This document shows, one piece after another, positions 33,660 through 44,279 of a stretch of 64,000 bases of DNA. The DNA lies in NCBI GenBank assembly GCA_037046735.1, contig JBAOHC010000001.1, forward strand, positions 1 through 64,000, written 5' to 3'. The DNA is from JADKAV01 sp037046735. GTDB lineage: Bacteria; Actinomycetota; Actinomycetes; S36-B12; UBA10799. The position numbers and the translations under genes were made by a program. The notes beneath the pieces are model-generated. The model had not been told where the DNA came from. It did not search any database and saw nothing but the letters and a program-made list of their open reading frames with translations. Positions within the stretch are counted from its first letter, which is position 1. Each line of letters begins with the position of its first letter.

Positions 33660-36161
33660 GGGGTCCCCACCCGGCCGCCGGCCAGAACGCGCTGCGCCCA
33701 GCGCCCGACGCGCAACCGGTCGATCTTGGAGTTGTGGCGGATGTCGACGGGCAGCGCCTGAACGAGCAGTACCGCTGGGATCTCGAGGTCGAGCGCGGAT
33801 CGCACCGCCTCGCGCAGTCCGTTGGGGGCAAGCCCCGTCTGCCCCCCGGGCACCTCACACACGATGACGATCTGCTGGGCCCCTCGCGGGCCCACGCCGA
33901 CGGCCGCGGCACGGGTCACCGCAGGGATCTGTTCCACACGTAGCTCAAGACCCACGGGAGTGACCGGGCCGGCGGCGGTGACGATCACGTGCACCAGCCG
34001 CCCTTCGACCCACAGCCGGCCATCGTCATCGAAGTGCCCGACGTCTCCGCTGCGGTGCCATCCCGGATCGCGGCTGGCCGCCCGTTCGGTGACCCACAGG
34101 CGGTCGTAACGCTGCTTGGTGTGGGCGGCGTTGATGCAGATCTCGCCCGTCACACCGGGATCGCTGACCAGCGGGCCGGTGGCTTCCCCATGGGCGTCCA
34201 GCGCGCTCAGTGCGACGGTGACGCCGGGCACTGGGCGGCCCACACACGTGCCATTGCCCAGTCCCACCTTCTGCATCTCGATGAGGTCAGTGTCCGCGAC
34301 AGGCAGGACCTCGGTCATGCCGTATGGCGCGTGGGCCTCGGCCTGCGGCATCAGCTGCAGGACCTCTTGCAGCAGGGCCGCTGGCACCGGCGCACCGGTG
34401 GACAGCAGCAACCGCACACCGGACATCGGCGTCACCCCAGCGCGGGTGCTCGCGATGTTGGCCAGCGCCGCGGGCGAGGCGAAAACGAGCGTGGCATCGA
34501 CGGCGGCCACCGCCGCTGCCATCGCCTGGGCTGTGAGGGTGCGCGGCGCGGTGAGATCCATATCCGGCACCGCCGAGGGGATACCCAAGGCTGCGCCCAT
34601 CAGCGCGAACGGCCCGAAGGCCGCAACCAGCCGGTCGTTCCTCGTGATCGAGTACAGCGCGGTCAGCTCCTCGCGCTGGGCCTGCAACTGCCCGTGCAGG
34701 TACAGCACACCCTTGGCGGGACCTGTGGCGCCCGAGGTGAAGACGATCGCCGCCGGATCATCGGCACTGGGTGGATCTGGCAGCGGCGACTGTCCGCCCA
34801 GCGCTTCGATGTCGGCCAGCGTCGCAGTGACCGTCAAGCCTGGCACATCACCCACGCTGATGAACTGTGCGGCCAGGCCCATCGCGCGGGCAGCCGCCAA
34901 GCCTTTGAGACCGCCGATGACGTACTTCGGCCCAGCACTGCGCAGGGCGGTGCGGATGCCCTTCAGTCCCAGCCCCGCGTCGACCACGACGGCGATGGCC
35001 CCGCGCCGCCACAGCCCGTAGAGCACTGCCGTCAGGTCCACCCCCGGTGGCACGAGCAGCGCAATCCGGTCACCCGGCGTTCACCCCATGGGCCGCCAGG
35101 CCCGCCGCGATGTTCTCGACGCGGCTGTTGAGCTGCCCGAAAGAGATCGTCCGGCTCGGCCCGTCCGGCCCCAGCTCGACAACCGCGTCAGTGGGGTCAC
35201 CGCGCCGCTGCGCGATGCCGTCCCACAGCGGCCGGCCGGCCGGGGTCTCGCGAGCCTGCGGGGGCCGGTCCAGATCAAGCACCCACCGGGCCACATCCGC
35301 GGCAAAGGTGGGCGCATCCTCGGGGACGAAATGGCTGGATCCCTCGTAGCGGTGCACGTCGGCGTGCGGCAGCCGCGTGAGCAGATCGCGCAGGTACAGG
35401 TCGGAGAACACCGGGTCCCGCGGGCCCCACAGCATCAGCACCGGCACCTCGGCCAACGCGCCGAGGCCGTCACGGATCGCGTCGAGGGTGGCCGCACTGG
35501 GATGGTCGGGTTCCAACGGGATGTCCTGGACGAACTCCTCGATGGCGTGGCGACGGGCCGCCTTGCCGTAAGGCGCGTAGTAGCCCTTACGGATCTCAGC
35601 CGGCGGTAGCGGGCGGGAGAAGAACAGTCCACCCCGGATGAAGTTGCGGGTGTTGCGGGTGACGGCCGGCAGCACGACACGGCTGCGGGCGGCCCTGATC
35701 ACCGTGGGCGCTGAGGACTCGGGCGGCTGGTGCACGCTGGTGTTGGACAGCACGACTCCCGCGAGCTGGTTGACGTGGCGCAAAGCCCAGCCCAGCGAGA
35801 TCGGCCCACCCCAGTCGTGGGCCACGGTCACGACCGGGCCGGTCAGTCCCAGCGCTGCCGTGAGCGTGTCCAGGTCGTCCACCCGTTGAGCCAGACGACG
35901 CACGGTGCCGGTGCGGTCGGAGAAGCCCATGTCCATCTGGTCGATAGCGATCACCCGCCAGCCCGGCGGGGGTGCGGCGACCAGACGCCGCCACAGATAG
36001 GACCAGCTCGGGTTGCCGTGCACGCACAGCAACGTCCCCCGATCGCCACCACCGGAGTCGAGCACGTGCCAGGTGCGCGTGACCCCTGTGGAGTCGACCG
36101 CCGTGATCTCGCGCGACCAGGCGGGGTCGAGGCCATGCAGCCCCGACGGCGGCAGGCTCAC
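33656..36161 (-). pseudogene. oleBC: fused OleB-OleC, beta-lactone decarboxylase/synthetase, one frameshift
   Basis: A GTG at 36161, overlapping the oleA stop, opens an alpha/beta-hydrolase of the haloalkane-dehalogenase type: HGNPSWSYLWR, nucleophile Asp in VAHDWGGPISL, LWGPRDPVF, and His in GSSHFVPED. It runs into an AMP-forming synthetase domain: FTSGATGPAKGVLY, YGMTEVLP, HRSGDVGHFDDDG. The two match OleB (decarboxylates the beta-lactone to a cis-olefin) and OleC (closes the beta-lactone with ATP). A single extra G near 35076 breaks the frame at GVNAG/DRIALL; without it the protein has 834 residues. OleBC fusion is known in actinobacteria such as Micrococcus luteus. Confidence 0.88.
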
Positions 36162-37181
36162 CAGCGGATCTCGGCGGCCATCGCGTTGATACCGGACCCC
36201 ATCCCCATCACCAGCACCCGGTCGCCCTTGGCGATCTTGTCCTGATGCAACGCCAGAGTGATGGGAATCGCTGCCGGACCGATGTTGCCCAGGGTCGGGA
36301 AGGTCAGCGGGATCTTGGTCTGGTCCAGGCCGAGGCGCTGCGCGAGCGCATCGCAGTGCACAGTCGACACCTGATGGATGATGTAGTGGTCGATCTCGTC
36401 CCAGTCGAAGTCGTGCGAGGCTTCCTTCATCGCACTCTCCGCGACGTCCAGACCCGCGATCAGTAGGCCACGACTGTCGGTCACCATGCGGTCCATGTCC
36501 CCCAGGCACAGCGTGTTGTGCTCGGTGGCGGCCCGCGCCACTCCCCCGAGGAACTGGTGGCCCTCCGGATGGAGGTCGGTGCGACCCATCACCATCGCCG
36601 CCGCGCCTGACCCAAGAGTCAGTGTGGCGAAGTCCGACATGATGTCCGGAGCGGCAGTCTGCGGGTCCTGCAGACGAGCGATCGTGCGCTCCTGGATGAG
36701 GCGGCTGCCCTCGGCATCCACGATCAGGGCGTAATCGATCTGTCCGGCGTCGATCATCGTGGCGGCCAGCTGCATCCCGTTGACGAAGCCGAGACACGCA
36801 TTCGACAGGTCGAAGTTGAGGCACGCCGGTGATAGGCCCAGCTCGTGATGGACGAACACCGCCGACGAGGGTTCCAGGCGTGCGCGGCACACCGACGTGT
36901 CCATCAGCAGGCCGATCCTGTCCGCAGGAGATGCCCGCCTGCTCCAGCGCCCGTTTGCCGGCCTCGGCAGCCATCTCGGAGTAAGTGACCTCCGGCGGCC
37001 ACCAGCGCCGCTCCTTGATGCCGGCGACCTGCTCCAGCATGCCGCGGCGCAGGTTGAGCCGCTCCAAGGTGGGCTCAAGTTGGTCGTCGAACTGCGCGGA
37101 GGTGACGACCTCGGGGGCCTCCACCGCCACAACGGTAAGGATCGACGTATTGGTGAAGCGGTAGACGCTATTGGCGCTCAA
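36158..37181 (-). pseudogene. oleA: OleA, acyl-CoA head-to-head condensing enzyme, one frameshift
   Basis: A TTG start at 37181 with AGGAG five bases before it gives a thiolase-fold protein that would have 340 residues if one extra base near 36930 is removed (QAGIS/ADRIGLLMDTS). Catalytic Cys is in LSNACLGFVNG, His in HYIIHQVSTVH and Asn in FPTLGNIGPA. OleA joins two fatty acyl-CoAs into a 2-alkyl-3-keto acid, the first step of long-chain olefin hydrocarbon formation. It heads the oleA-oleBC-oleD-helicase operon. The 268 bases from here to the tRNA show no gene. Confidence 0.87.
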
Positions 37182-37449
37182 GCGGACTCCTAGAGACAGT
37201 GCAACATCTAGGGTCTCATGTGGGAGCCCTGCGGCAGCGCGCGAGCCTTGTACAGATCGGGTCAGGCGTGCGCGGGACCGGTGGGGGCTGGCGGCCGGAT
37301 CGGAACTCCGTGACGAGCATTCGGCCAGGTTGCCGGGGTCACTTCGCGGGAATCGAGGATGCGAGCCACCTGGGGTTGCTGGACGATGAGCCGGATGTCG
37401 GGGTGCTGGGAGCACGGTATCTGCGGGTGGCAGAATGGCAGGGTTGACA

Positions 37450-37522
37450 GCGCCCGTAGCTCAACGGATAGAGCCGCCGGTTTCTACCCGGCTGGTTGGG
37501 GGTTCGAATCCCTCCGGGCGCG
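37450..37522 (+). tRNA. tRNA-Arg(TCT)
   Basis: The cloverleaf reads by eye: acceptor GCGCCCG/CGGGCGC, D-arm GCTC/GAGC, anticodon stem GCCGG/CCGGC with loop TTTCTAC (anticodon TCT), five-base variable loop, and T-loop TTCGAAT. The 3' CCA is not encoded. It is the last backbone feature before the mobile-element region, and tRNA 3' ends are common integration sites. From 37523 to 37774 I see no convincing gene. Confidence 0.95.
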
Positions 37523-37774
37523 CTGCTTGTGGGGAGGCTCCCTCCGGCCCCATGCCGTGCCGTGCTTGAAGTCGTCGCCCCGGTAGACCAGTGTTCCCAG
37601 GATCGAGGCGTATGTGGACTGCCGGCCGATACCGCACTCCCTCGGGTCTCTTGACAGGGTGGCCTTGGTGCATGTGCATTGGGCGCGGGCCCAGTCACCT
37701 GATCGTTTGCGTCCGCGTCGTCGCGACCTTCTGCATGCGAGGGCCAGGAAGCCCTTGGGCGTCGTACGGTACCG

Positions 37775-38969
37775 CTAGATCCACTTCATGACGAAGGCCA
37801 ATGTGGCGACTGCAAGTCCTCCGGCCACTGCAAGCTGGCCGACGCGGCTCGATATTTTGCTTCCGTCAAATGGTGGGGCCGGCGTCAGAATCGATGCGAG
37901 CAGAACAAGGGACATCATCGCGCCGGCACGCACGTAGGGAACGGAGGTCGCTGCGCTGACGACGGTGAGCACAGCGACGACGGTCACCATCGCGATACTC
38001 GGAGCCCACCGTACCCGCCCAGCGATTCCCGCGAAGGGTGTCATCGAGTACGGGATAGGGCGTAAACGAGATGCCAAATGGTGCCACCGCCACTCCCACA
38101 GCAACAGCTGGCGTCCACCCGTAGTGAGACACCTCCGCAGAATTCGTCATCACGGCACGGGCAGCAAGTGGCGTGTCCACCACACCGCACGTCACAAGGA
38201 TGCCGATGACAGCCGGCCACGTCGGTAGGCCCCAGATCGCAGGAAGGCCCAGCACCAGAGCTGTCACGACCAGCGCCCATCTAACTCGAATCCGACGCCA
38301 GAACCAAGACAGCGGAACTGCTTTGATCGGCGAAGAGGCACTCACCTTCTGCGCTATCCAGCCGCCAGCTTGGTCCAGTCCGAGTGCCCACACGATTCGA
38401 AGGCGACCAAGAGGAGCATCGTGATCGCGAACCCCAGAACCGGTTCGGACGCCGATGTGGCATAGGTCCATCCGGGGGCGATTGGCCGCGAGACGTCCAC
38501 TCCCGAGTCGTAGATGGTCTCGTCGACGATCCAGGATGGAATCATGAACCTGCTCGGCGATGAAGGGGTCGTGCCAGATGTACGAGATCCCACCCAGCCC
38601 AACTCGATCCATCAGATCTTCGTAGACGCGATCGACTGAAGCCTCGTCGTACAGACCTTGGCCCGCCGGGAAAGCGGCAGCAACAGCGCCATCCGGGTCG
38701 ATGATGGGTAGATTCCGCAGCCCCTCGGATGAATAACCAGCGGGCTCACGAAGGGACTGCTCTACCGGGGCGCTTCGATCTGACCCCGTGCCCACGGTGG
38801 CCTTGGACACCGCAGCCGGAGCCATCGCCACGCCCACCGTCAAGGCGCCCGCCACCACCAGAACCCCGGCCAGAGAAAATGCCTTAGCAGTAGGTCGCAT
38901 CGCGTCGGCCGGCTCATGATTGTGATCCACGGGGTCGCCTTCGCCGCCGGATGCGCCGCCTTCGGGCAC
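37775..38969 (-). pseudogene. multi-pass membrane protein gene with about three frameshifts
   Basis: The N-terminal frame (from ATG 38969) has an acidic start, a hydrophobic segment near AFSLAGVLVVAGALTVGVA and a soluble stretch to about 38550. The protein then continues in a second frame (GVDVSRPIAPGWTYATSAS, LGFAITMLLLVAFE), returns to the first (WALVVTALVLGLPAIWGLP ... GISFTPYP) and ends in the second (MTPFAGIAGRVRW ... FVMKWI). Five or six membrane helices result. The final PAPPFDGSKIS segment recalls the metal-site loop of M50 (site-2) proteases, but no HExxH is visible, so no function is assigned. Net length is one base out of frame. Confidence 0.55.
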
Positions 38970-39059
38970 CGAGGGGAGCTCGTTGTGCGGTGCGTCTGAC
39001 TTTAGCGAGGTGTTTCCGGGAAAGACTGTCGCGCGTCAGACCCCAACTACACCCCGCTT

Positions 39060-39549
39060 GTGAAGAGCCGCCAAACCCCGACCGGTCGGCTGGTCATCGA
39101 CAAGAAGGCCGTGGCGGCGGAGGCGAAACCAGACGGCGAGTATCTGCTGTCCACCTCCGACCAGCACCTGTCGCCCGCGCAGATCGCGCTGGGCTACAAG
39201 AACCTGCTCAAAGCAGAGCGGGGCTTCCGGGACATGAAGACCGGGCTGCTGCTGCGCCCGGTGTTCCACCGCCTCGAAGCCCGGATCACCGCGCACGTGT
39301 TGATCTGCTGGCTGGCGCTGCTGCTGACCCGCGTCGCTGAGGAACACACCGGCGACTCCTGGAACACCATCGCCACCCACATGACCCGACTCGCGGCGGT
39401 CACCCTGACCGGCCCGGCCGGCACCGTGGTCCAGACCACCGAACTCACCGACAAACAACGGGCAATACTCGGCGCCTGCCAAGTACCCCCACCACCGCGG
39501 ATCACCGGCCTGAACCCGCTGACCAGGGAAAACACCCCCACTGGCGGTT
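39060..39549 (+). mobile_element. IS1634-type transposase remnant (C-terminal part)
   Basis: Residues such as GRLVIDKKAVAAEAKPDGEY, LSTSDQHLSPAQIALGYKNL, ERGFRDMKTGLLLRPVFHR and the HVLICWLALLLTRVAEE segment match the C-terminal third of IS1634-family DDE transposases. The N-terminal part and left end are gone. At its 3' side it runs in frame into the IS256 copy, giving an artificial fused frame. Confidence 0.75.
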
Positions 39550-39584
39550 GGGGCTGCCCCTGTTTCGTGGACATCCATTACCCG

Positions 39585-40856
39585 ATGCCCGAGTCCGCTT
39601 CGATGCCCGAGGTGACGGCTGCGTCGCTGGTGGACGATGCTGTGCTGGACCAGCTGGTGGAGCAGGTGCAGGCTGAGGGCTTGCAGTTGCTGGGGCCTGA
39701 GGGCCTGCTGACGGGGTTGGCCTCGCGGCTGCTGTCCAAGGCGATGGCTGTGGAGCTCAGCGAGCACCTTGGCTATGAGCATGGTGACCGGTCTGGCTGG
39801 GGTTCGGGGAACTCCCGTAACGGCACCTCGCCCAAGACCGTGCTGACTGATGCCGGCCCGGTGCCGGTGGCCGTCCCGCGGGACCGTAATGGCTCTTTCG
39901 AGCCGAAGTTGGTGGGCAAGCACCAGCGGCGCCTGGACGGCTTCAACGACATCGTGGTCGGGCTGGTGGCCCGGGGTATGTCGACTCGGGACGTGGCCTC
40001 CCATATCGGCGAGGTGTACGGCGCGCAGGTGTCCGCCGAGCAGATCTCGAAGATTACCGATGCGATCCTGCCCGAGTTGCGGGCGTGGCAGTCCCGGCCG
40101 TTGGACGCGGTCTATCCGGTCATGTACCTGGACGCGATCGTGGTCAAAGTGCGCACCGATCATGTGGTCAGCAACCGTCCGGTGTATCTGGCGATGGGCA
40201 TCGATATGGCCGGTTCCAAGCTCGTTTTGGGCATGTGGCTGGGCACCGGTGGGGAGGGCTCGAAGTTCTGGCTGGGGGTCTGCACCGAGATGCGCAACCG
40301 TGGCCTGCTCGACGTGCTGATCGTGTGCTGCGACGGTCTGACCGGCTTCCCCGAGGCCATCGAAACGGTGTGGCCGCAAGCGACCGTGCAGACATGCGTT
40401 GTCCATCTGATTAGGAATTCAACTAAATACGTCACGTGGAAAGACCGTAAGCCCGTCGCGGCGGCGCTGAAGCCCATCTACACCGCTGCGACGGTGGCGG
40501 CCGCCGCCGATGCCCTGGACACCTTCGAGATCGAGTGGGGCGAGCGGTACCCGGCAGTGGTGGACCTGTGGCGTCGCAACTGGGAACGGTTCACCCCGCT
40601 TCTGGCGTTCGACCCCGCGATCCGGCGGATCATCTACACCACCAACGCCATCGAGTCGCTGAACTTCCGGGTGCGCAAGGTCACCAAGACCAAAGGCCAC
40701 TTCCCGACCGACGACGCCGTGCTCAAGATCCTGTACCTCGCGATCACCCGCATGAGCACCGACCGAGGAGGTGAAATCGGCACGAACACTCAAGGCTGGA
40801 AACAGGCACTCAACGCCCTGGCTATGGCCTACCCCGACCGCCTCAACCTCAACTAG
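39585..40856 (+). CDS. IS256-family (Mutator-type) transposase
   Basis: A 423-residue DDE transposase starting at ATG 39585 (or 39603). Family features: the N-terminal LLSKAMAVELSEHLGYE and GNSRNGTSPKTV, catalytic Asp in VMYLDAIVVKVR and in VCCDGLTGFPEAI, and Glu in IYTTNAIESLNFRVRK. It looks intact. Possible element ends are near 39550 (GGGGCTGCCCC...) and 40895 (TCCTTACACAGAATAGTGGA), which show only partial complementarity, so exact boundaries are uncertain. Confidence 0.88.
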   Translation: MPESASMPEVTAASLVDDAVLDQLVEQVQAEGLQLLGPEGLLTGLASRLLSKAMAVELSEHLGYEHGDRSGWGSGNSRNGTSPKTVLTDAGPVPVAVPRDRNGSFEPKLVGKHQRRLDGFNDIVVGLVARGMSTRDVASHIGEVYGAQVSAEQISKITDAILPELRAWQSRPLDAVYPVMYLDAIVVKVRTDHVVSNRPVYLAMGIDMAGSKLVLGMWLGTGGEGSKFWLGVCTEMRNRGLLDVLIVCCDGLTGFPEAIETVWPQATVQTCVVHLIRNSTKYVTWKDRKPVAAALKPIYTAATVAAAADALDTFEIEWGERYPAVVDLWRRNWERFTPLLAFDPAIRRIIYTTNAIESLNFRVRKVTKTKGHFPTDDAVLKILYLAITRMSTDRGGEIGTNTQGWKQALNALAMAYPDRLNLN

Positions 40857-40901
40857 AGACCACCTTTACATAATCCTTACACAGAATAGTGGACAAGCCC
40901 A

Positions 40902-41407
40902 TCACCAGGACGGTGAACGCGGCCCGTACTTGCGCAGGAACTTCTCCTTCCCGCCGGGCTTGTCACAGGCGACCATCCACGCCTCTTCCAGGTCGGGCAT
41001 CCGCAGGTAGTGAGCCCGGTACCGGTGCTGGCAGGCCTGCTTGGCCAGCGCCGACCCGAGGTAGGACTTCCGGACCCGGTGAACCCTTGGAACACCACGT
41101 TCTGGCGTCTGCCGACGAACGCGCAGTTCCCCAACTGGGCGATCACCACGCGATCCAGGCCACGCTGCTCGATCAGATCGACCCTGCGCAGGTCGGCGTT
41201 CGGGTAGCGCAACCCGGCCCGGCGGATCAACCCCTCGACCTTGACGTCGTTGAACGTGGCGTGGGCGTCATCGACGACGAGCTGGATGCGTTCGGCGAAC
41301 GGCATGGCGAGGGTGAGCGCATCGTCGTGGGCCTCCAGCGCCTCGACCAACGACGGCGCTCCCATCTCACGAAGCTTGCGTTTGGTCTCCGAATCGATGA
41401 TCGTCAT
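40902..41407 (-). pseudogene. IS21 istB-like ATPase remnant
   Basis: From ATG 41407 the product begins MTIIDSETKRKLREMGAPSL and continues through FAERIQLVVDDAHATFN and NVVFQGFTGSG, where a missing base destroys the Walker A motif; in the other frame it resumes KSYLGSALAKQACQHRYRAH and stops at 40902 after about 170 residues. Typical IstB is about 250 residues, so this is frameshifted and truncated. The start overlaps the 3' end of an istA-like remnant. Confidence 0.75.
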
Positions 41408-41640
41408 CGCGGACCGCCCGCGTAGTAGTCCGCGCCACGCACGTACCCGGCAGGCTCGGTGCCCGGGCTCGACTCGGGTTGCCACCCTGCGGGTCTGCCG
41501 CCGGTCAGGTCCTGCCCGGTCTCCTGAATCGGGCCTAGATGGTAGAGATCGTGGCGCTCAACCCGAATAGCCGGTGGCGCCCACGACCACGACAGTGCGC
41601 ACGACACAGTGGCGCTCAACCGCAATACCCACGGCGCTCA
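41404..41640 (-). mobile_element. IS21-type istA 3' remnant and terminal-repeat-like sequences
   Basis: A short minus-strand frame ends at 41404, overlapping the istB start as istA does in IS21 elements; its sequence (DLYHLGPIQETGQDL ...) is too short to identify alone. Between about 41550 and 41640 the segment TGGCGCTCAACC-AATA-CC occurs twice with related GGCGCYCA pieces, like the multiple terminal repeats of IS21 elements. I infer a collapsed IS21 copy. Confidence 0.4.
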
Positions 41641-41655
41641 GAAGCGCCAATACTC

Positions 41656-42026
41656 ACCGTGAGCGACAACGGACCACAGATGACCTCGGGGTCGACCCGG
41701 GAGTTCCTCGCCCTGTGCGCGATCGCTCAGCACTTCGGCCGGCCGGGCACCCCTACCGACCAGGCCTGGATCGAGCCGCTGAACGGGACCATCAAGATCG
41801 AGAACCCGCACCTGCTCGCCATCCGGGACCCGGCCACGCTACGTGCCGAGCTCGCCGTCACACGCAAGCACTACAACACCGTCCGGCTGCACGCCGGGAT
41901 CGGCTACGTCACCCCCGACGACGAACACGAGGGCCGCGGCGAGGCGATCCGTAAGGCCCGTGAAGCCGGCCTGGAACAGGCCCGACTCCGCCGCCTTGCC
42001 AACCACCGCGCCCAACGAAAGACTAA
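41656..42026 (+). pseudogene. 3' fragment of IS3-like transposase (partial copy of the 45.8-kb element)
   Basis: From SDNGPQMTSGSTREFLALC to the NHRAQR tail this frame is almost identical to the C-terminal 120 residues encoded at 45844-46280 on the other strand. Only this 3' part remains; the upstream portion is replaced by the IS21-like remnant and the downstream end by the next IS3 element. Confidence 0.85.
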
Positions 42027-42104
42027 CCTCGCTGTTTCTGCGGTTGCCCCGTTTTGGTGGACATCCTGATGGCCGGTTTTGCCCGGCAGACGAGGATGGC
42101 ATCC

Positions 42105-42392
42105 ATGGGTGCGAAGAGGAAGTCGTATACCCCGAAGTACCGGCGTGAGGCCGCGCGGCTGGTGATTGACACTGGTCGCACGATCGCGGAGGTGGCCCGT
42201 GAGATCGGGGTCGGGGAACAACTGTTGGGCCGCTGGGTGGCTATTGAACGCGCGAAGATGGACAGCCCGCCGGATGCGCTGGATGTTGATGAGCGCGCCG
42301 AGTTGGAGCGGTTACGCAGGGAGAACGCCCAGTTGCGGATGGACCGGGAGTTCCTGAAAAAAGCCGCGGCCTTCTTCGCGAAGGAGACCTGA
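42105..42392 (+). CDS. IS3-family transposase OrfA
   Basis: The start at ATG 42105 (MGAKRKSYTPKYRREAARLV) gives a 95-residue helix-turn-helix protein (VAREIGVGEQLLGRWV) followed by a leucine-zipper-like segment (ERLRRENAQLRMDREFLKKA), the standard OrfA layout. OrfB lies in the next frame and would be made by frameshifting near the end. Confidence 0.85.
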   Translation: MGAKRKSYTPKYRREAARLVIDTGRTIAEVAREIGVGEQLLGRWVAIERAKMDSPPDALDVDERAELERLRRENAQLRMDREFLKKAAAFFAKET

Positions 42393-42409
42393 GCGCCGAG
42401 GAGGCGTTC

Positions 42410-43078
42410 GAGGTGATCCACGCGGAGAAGGCCAACTTCCCGGTGACCAGGATGGCTGACCTGCTGGCGGTGTCGCGGTCGGGCTACTACGCGTGGGCCG
42501 AGCGCCTGGACGCCCAGCCTGGCCCGCTGGCGCTACGCCGGGCCGGCCTGGCCGTGCAGATCAAGGAATTCCACGACAAGTCCGATGGGGTCAACGGGTC
42601 CCCCAGGATCCTGGCTGATCTGCGCGAGGCTGGTGAGGTCGTGTCGCGTAAGACGGTCGCGAAGATCATGCGTGAGCAGGGGATTCGTGGGATCAGCCCG
42701 CGGCCGTGGACCCCGGCCACCACCATCGCTGATGAGACGCCGCACTCGATCCCGGACCTGGTCCAACGCAAGTTCGACACCGGCGAACTCAACCGGGTGT
42801 GGACCTCCGACATCACGTATCTGGCCACTGGGGAGGGCTGGCTGTACCTGTGCGCGGTGCGTGACGGCTGCTCGCGGCGGGTGCTGGGCTACGGGTTCTC
42901 CGACAGTCTGCACACCGACGTGGTGGAGACCGCGCTGCGTCGGGCGGTGGCCTTTCGAGACCCGGCCACCGGGCCGACCGCCGGGGTCATTTTCCACGCC
43001 GACCGAGGCTGCCAGTACACCTCCGAGCAGCTCGCCTTGGTGGCTCAGGAGCTCGACGTGCGCCAGTCGGTCGGACGC
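42410..43078 (+). pseudogene. IS3-family transposase OrfB, truncated
   Basis: The frame contains HTH_21-like FPVTRMADLLAVSRSGYYAW, the first catalytic Asp in VWTSDITYLATGEGWLYL and the second in HADRGCQYTSEQL. It stops being transposase-like just after RQSVGRTGVC, where the WDNA...E block should follow, so the catalytic Glu is lost. The break coincides with the left edge of the recombinase element. Confidence 0.82.
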
Positions 43079-43190
43079 ACAGGTGTGTGCCTGTTAACCG
43101 GCTATTCCGGGCCCCTCAGGCCTGCTGGTAGGTCATCGGCAGCGATTGGGGTGGTGGATTTCGCAGCGTGATCGGCGTACTGCTGGGGGC

Positions 43191-44279
43191 ATGGACAGCA
43201 GCGATGTCAGGCTCGTTGGGGACGGTTCCCGGTGGCTGTTGGAGGGCGGTGATGCAGGGCTACTTGTCGAGGCGAACGCGTATCTGGGGTACCTGGCTGA
43301 CCGGCACTACTCGCCGAGGACGGTCCGGGCCTACGGGTACGGGCTTCAGTCGTTCTGCCGCTGGTTGGGCACTGCCGGGCTGACCGTCTCCGCAGTCAGG
43401 ACCGAGGATGTGCTGGGCTTCGTATCGGCGTGCCGGCAGCAGACGGTCTCGGGCCGGGGCGGCCCGAACGTGGTCGACATGCAGGGCCGACGCACCGACT
43501 TGTTGGCGCCGAGCACGGTGAATCTTCGGCTGGCCGCGGTTGCCGGGTTGTTCGAGTTCCTCACGATGCGCGATCCGTCGATGGTCTCGCCGATTCCACC
43601 CGGTCGACCGAGTTCCTGGTTCGCTGCTGGGGAACGCACGGGCCTGCTGGCTCATACGAAGCGGCGTCCCTCGCCGCGCTCCCGACTGCGGCTGCGCACT
43701 CCCAAACGGCTTCCTCGCGCCTTGACCGCCGGCGAGGTAAGAACCCTGCTGGGCAGTCTGCGCTCCACCCGTGACCTGGCGATGGCCGGACTGATGTTGT
43801 ATTGCGGTCTGCGCTCGTGTGAAGTCCTCGCTTTGCGGGTCACGGACGTCGATATTGGTGGCCGGTGGCTGCTGGTCTCGGGCAAAGGCGACAAAGAACG
43901 CCGGGTTCCTCTGGACGGTGACCTGGCCGCGGTCATCTCCAGCTATCTGTTGACCGAACGCCCGGACACCGCCACGACGACGTCGCTGTTCGTCGTCGCG
44001 AAGGGCCCGACCAGAGGCCAGCCACTGACCCCCGCCGGGCTGCGCACGATCTTCCGCTACCACCGTCAGATGACCGGGGTGAGCGTGGGCGCCCCGCACA
44101 CGCTGCGGCACACGTTCGGCACCGCGCTGGCCGAGGCGGGGGTGGATCTGGCAGTGATGCAAGCCCTGCTGGGCCATGCCCACGTGGACACCACGGCCCG
44201 CTACATCCATCTGGCACCGACGCATGTGAAGGAGCAATACGATGCCGCTCGCAGCCGCCAACGCGACCAGCAGCAGTAG
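43191..44279 (+). CDS. tyrosine recombinase (first of a pair)
   Basis: From ATG 43191 a 362-residue integrase has an N-terminal core-binding SAM-like domain (YSPRTVRAYGYGLQSFCRWL) and a catalytic domain with R in GLRSCEVLAL, HxxR in HTLRHTFGTAL, H in LLGHAHVDTTARY and the Tyr in RYIHL. It looks intact. A second recombinase gene begins inside its 3' end, the arrangement seen in paired or tripartite recombinase transposons such as RIT and Tn554-like elements. Confidence 0.88.
   Translation: MDSSDVRLVGDGSRWLLEGGDAGLLVEANAYLGYLADRHYSPRTVRAYGYGLQSFCRWLGTAGLTVSAVRTEDVLGFVSACRQQTVSGRGGPNVVDMQGRRTDLLAPSTVNLRLAAVAGLFEFLTMRDPSMVSPIPPGRPSSWFAAGERTGLLAHTKRRPSPRSRLRLRTPKRLPRALTAGEVRTLLGSLRSTRDLAMAGLMLYCGLRSCEVLALRVTDVDIGGRWLLVSGKGDKERRVPLDGDLAAVISSYLLTERPDTATTTSLFVVAKGPTRGQPLTPAGLRTIFRYHRQMTGVSVGAPHTLRHTFGTALAEAGVDLAVMQALLGHAHVDTTARYIHLAPTHVKEQYDAARSRQRDQQQ

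Larger units (their letters stand above)
42030..43080 (+). mobile_element. IS3-family element, right end missing
   Basis: The element carries orfA and most of orfB. Its left end lies in the CGTTTTGGTGGACATCC region. Its right side stops in the middle of orfB at about 43078, where the tyrosine-recombinase element begins. Exact ends cannot be set from one copy. Confidence 0.65.

Noticed and set aside
37461..37679. Small minus-strand frame with RPEGFEPPTSRVETGG
   Set aside because: This peptide is the well-known translation of a tRNA gene on the wrong strand and frame.
39060..40856. Single 598-codon transposase
   Set aside because: It is an accidental in-frame fusion of an IS1634 C-terminal remnant with a complete IS256 transposase.
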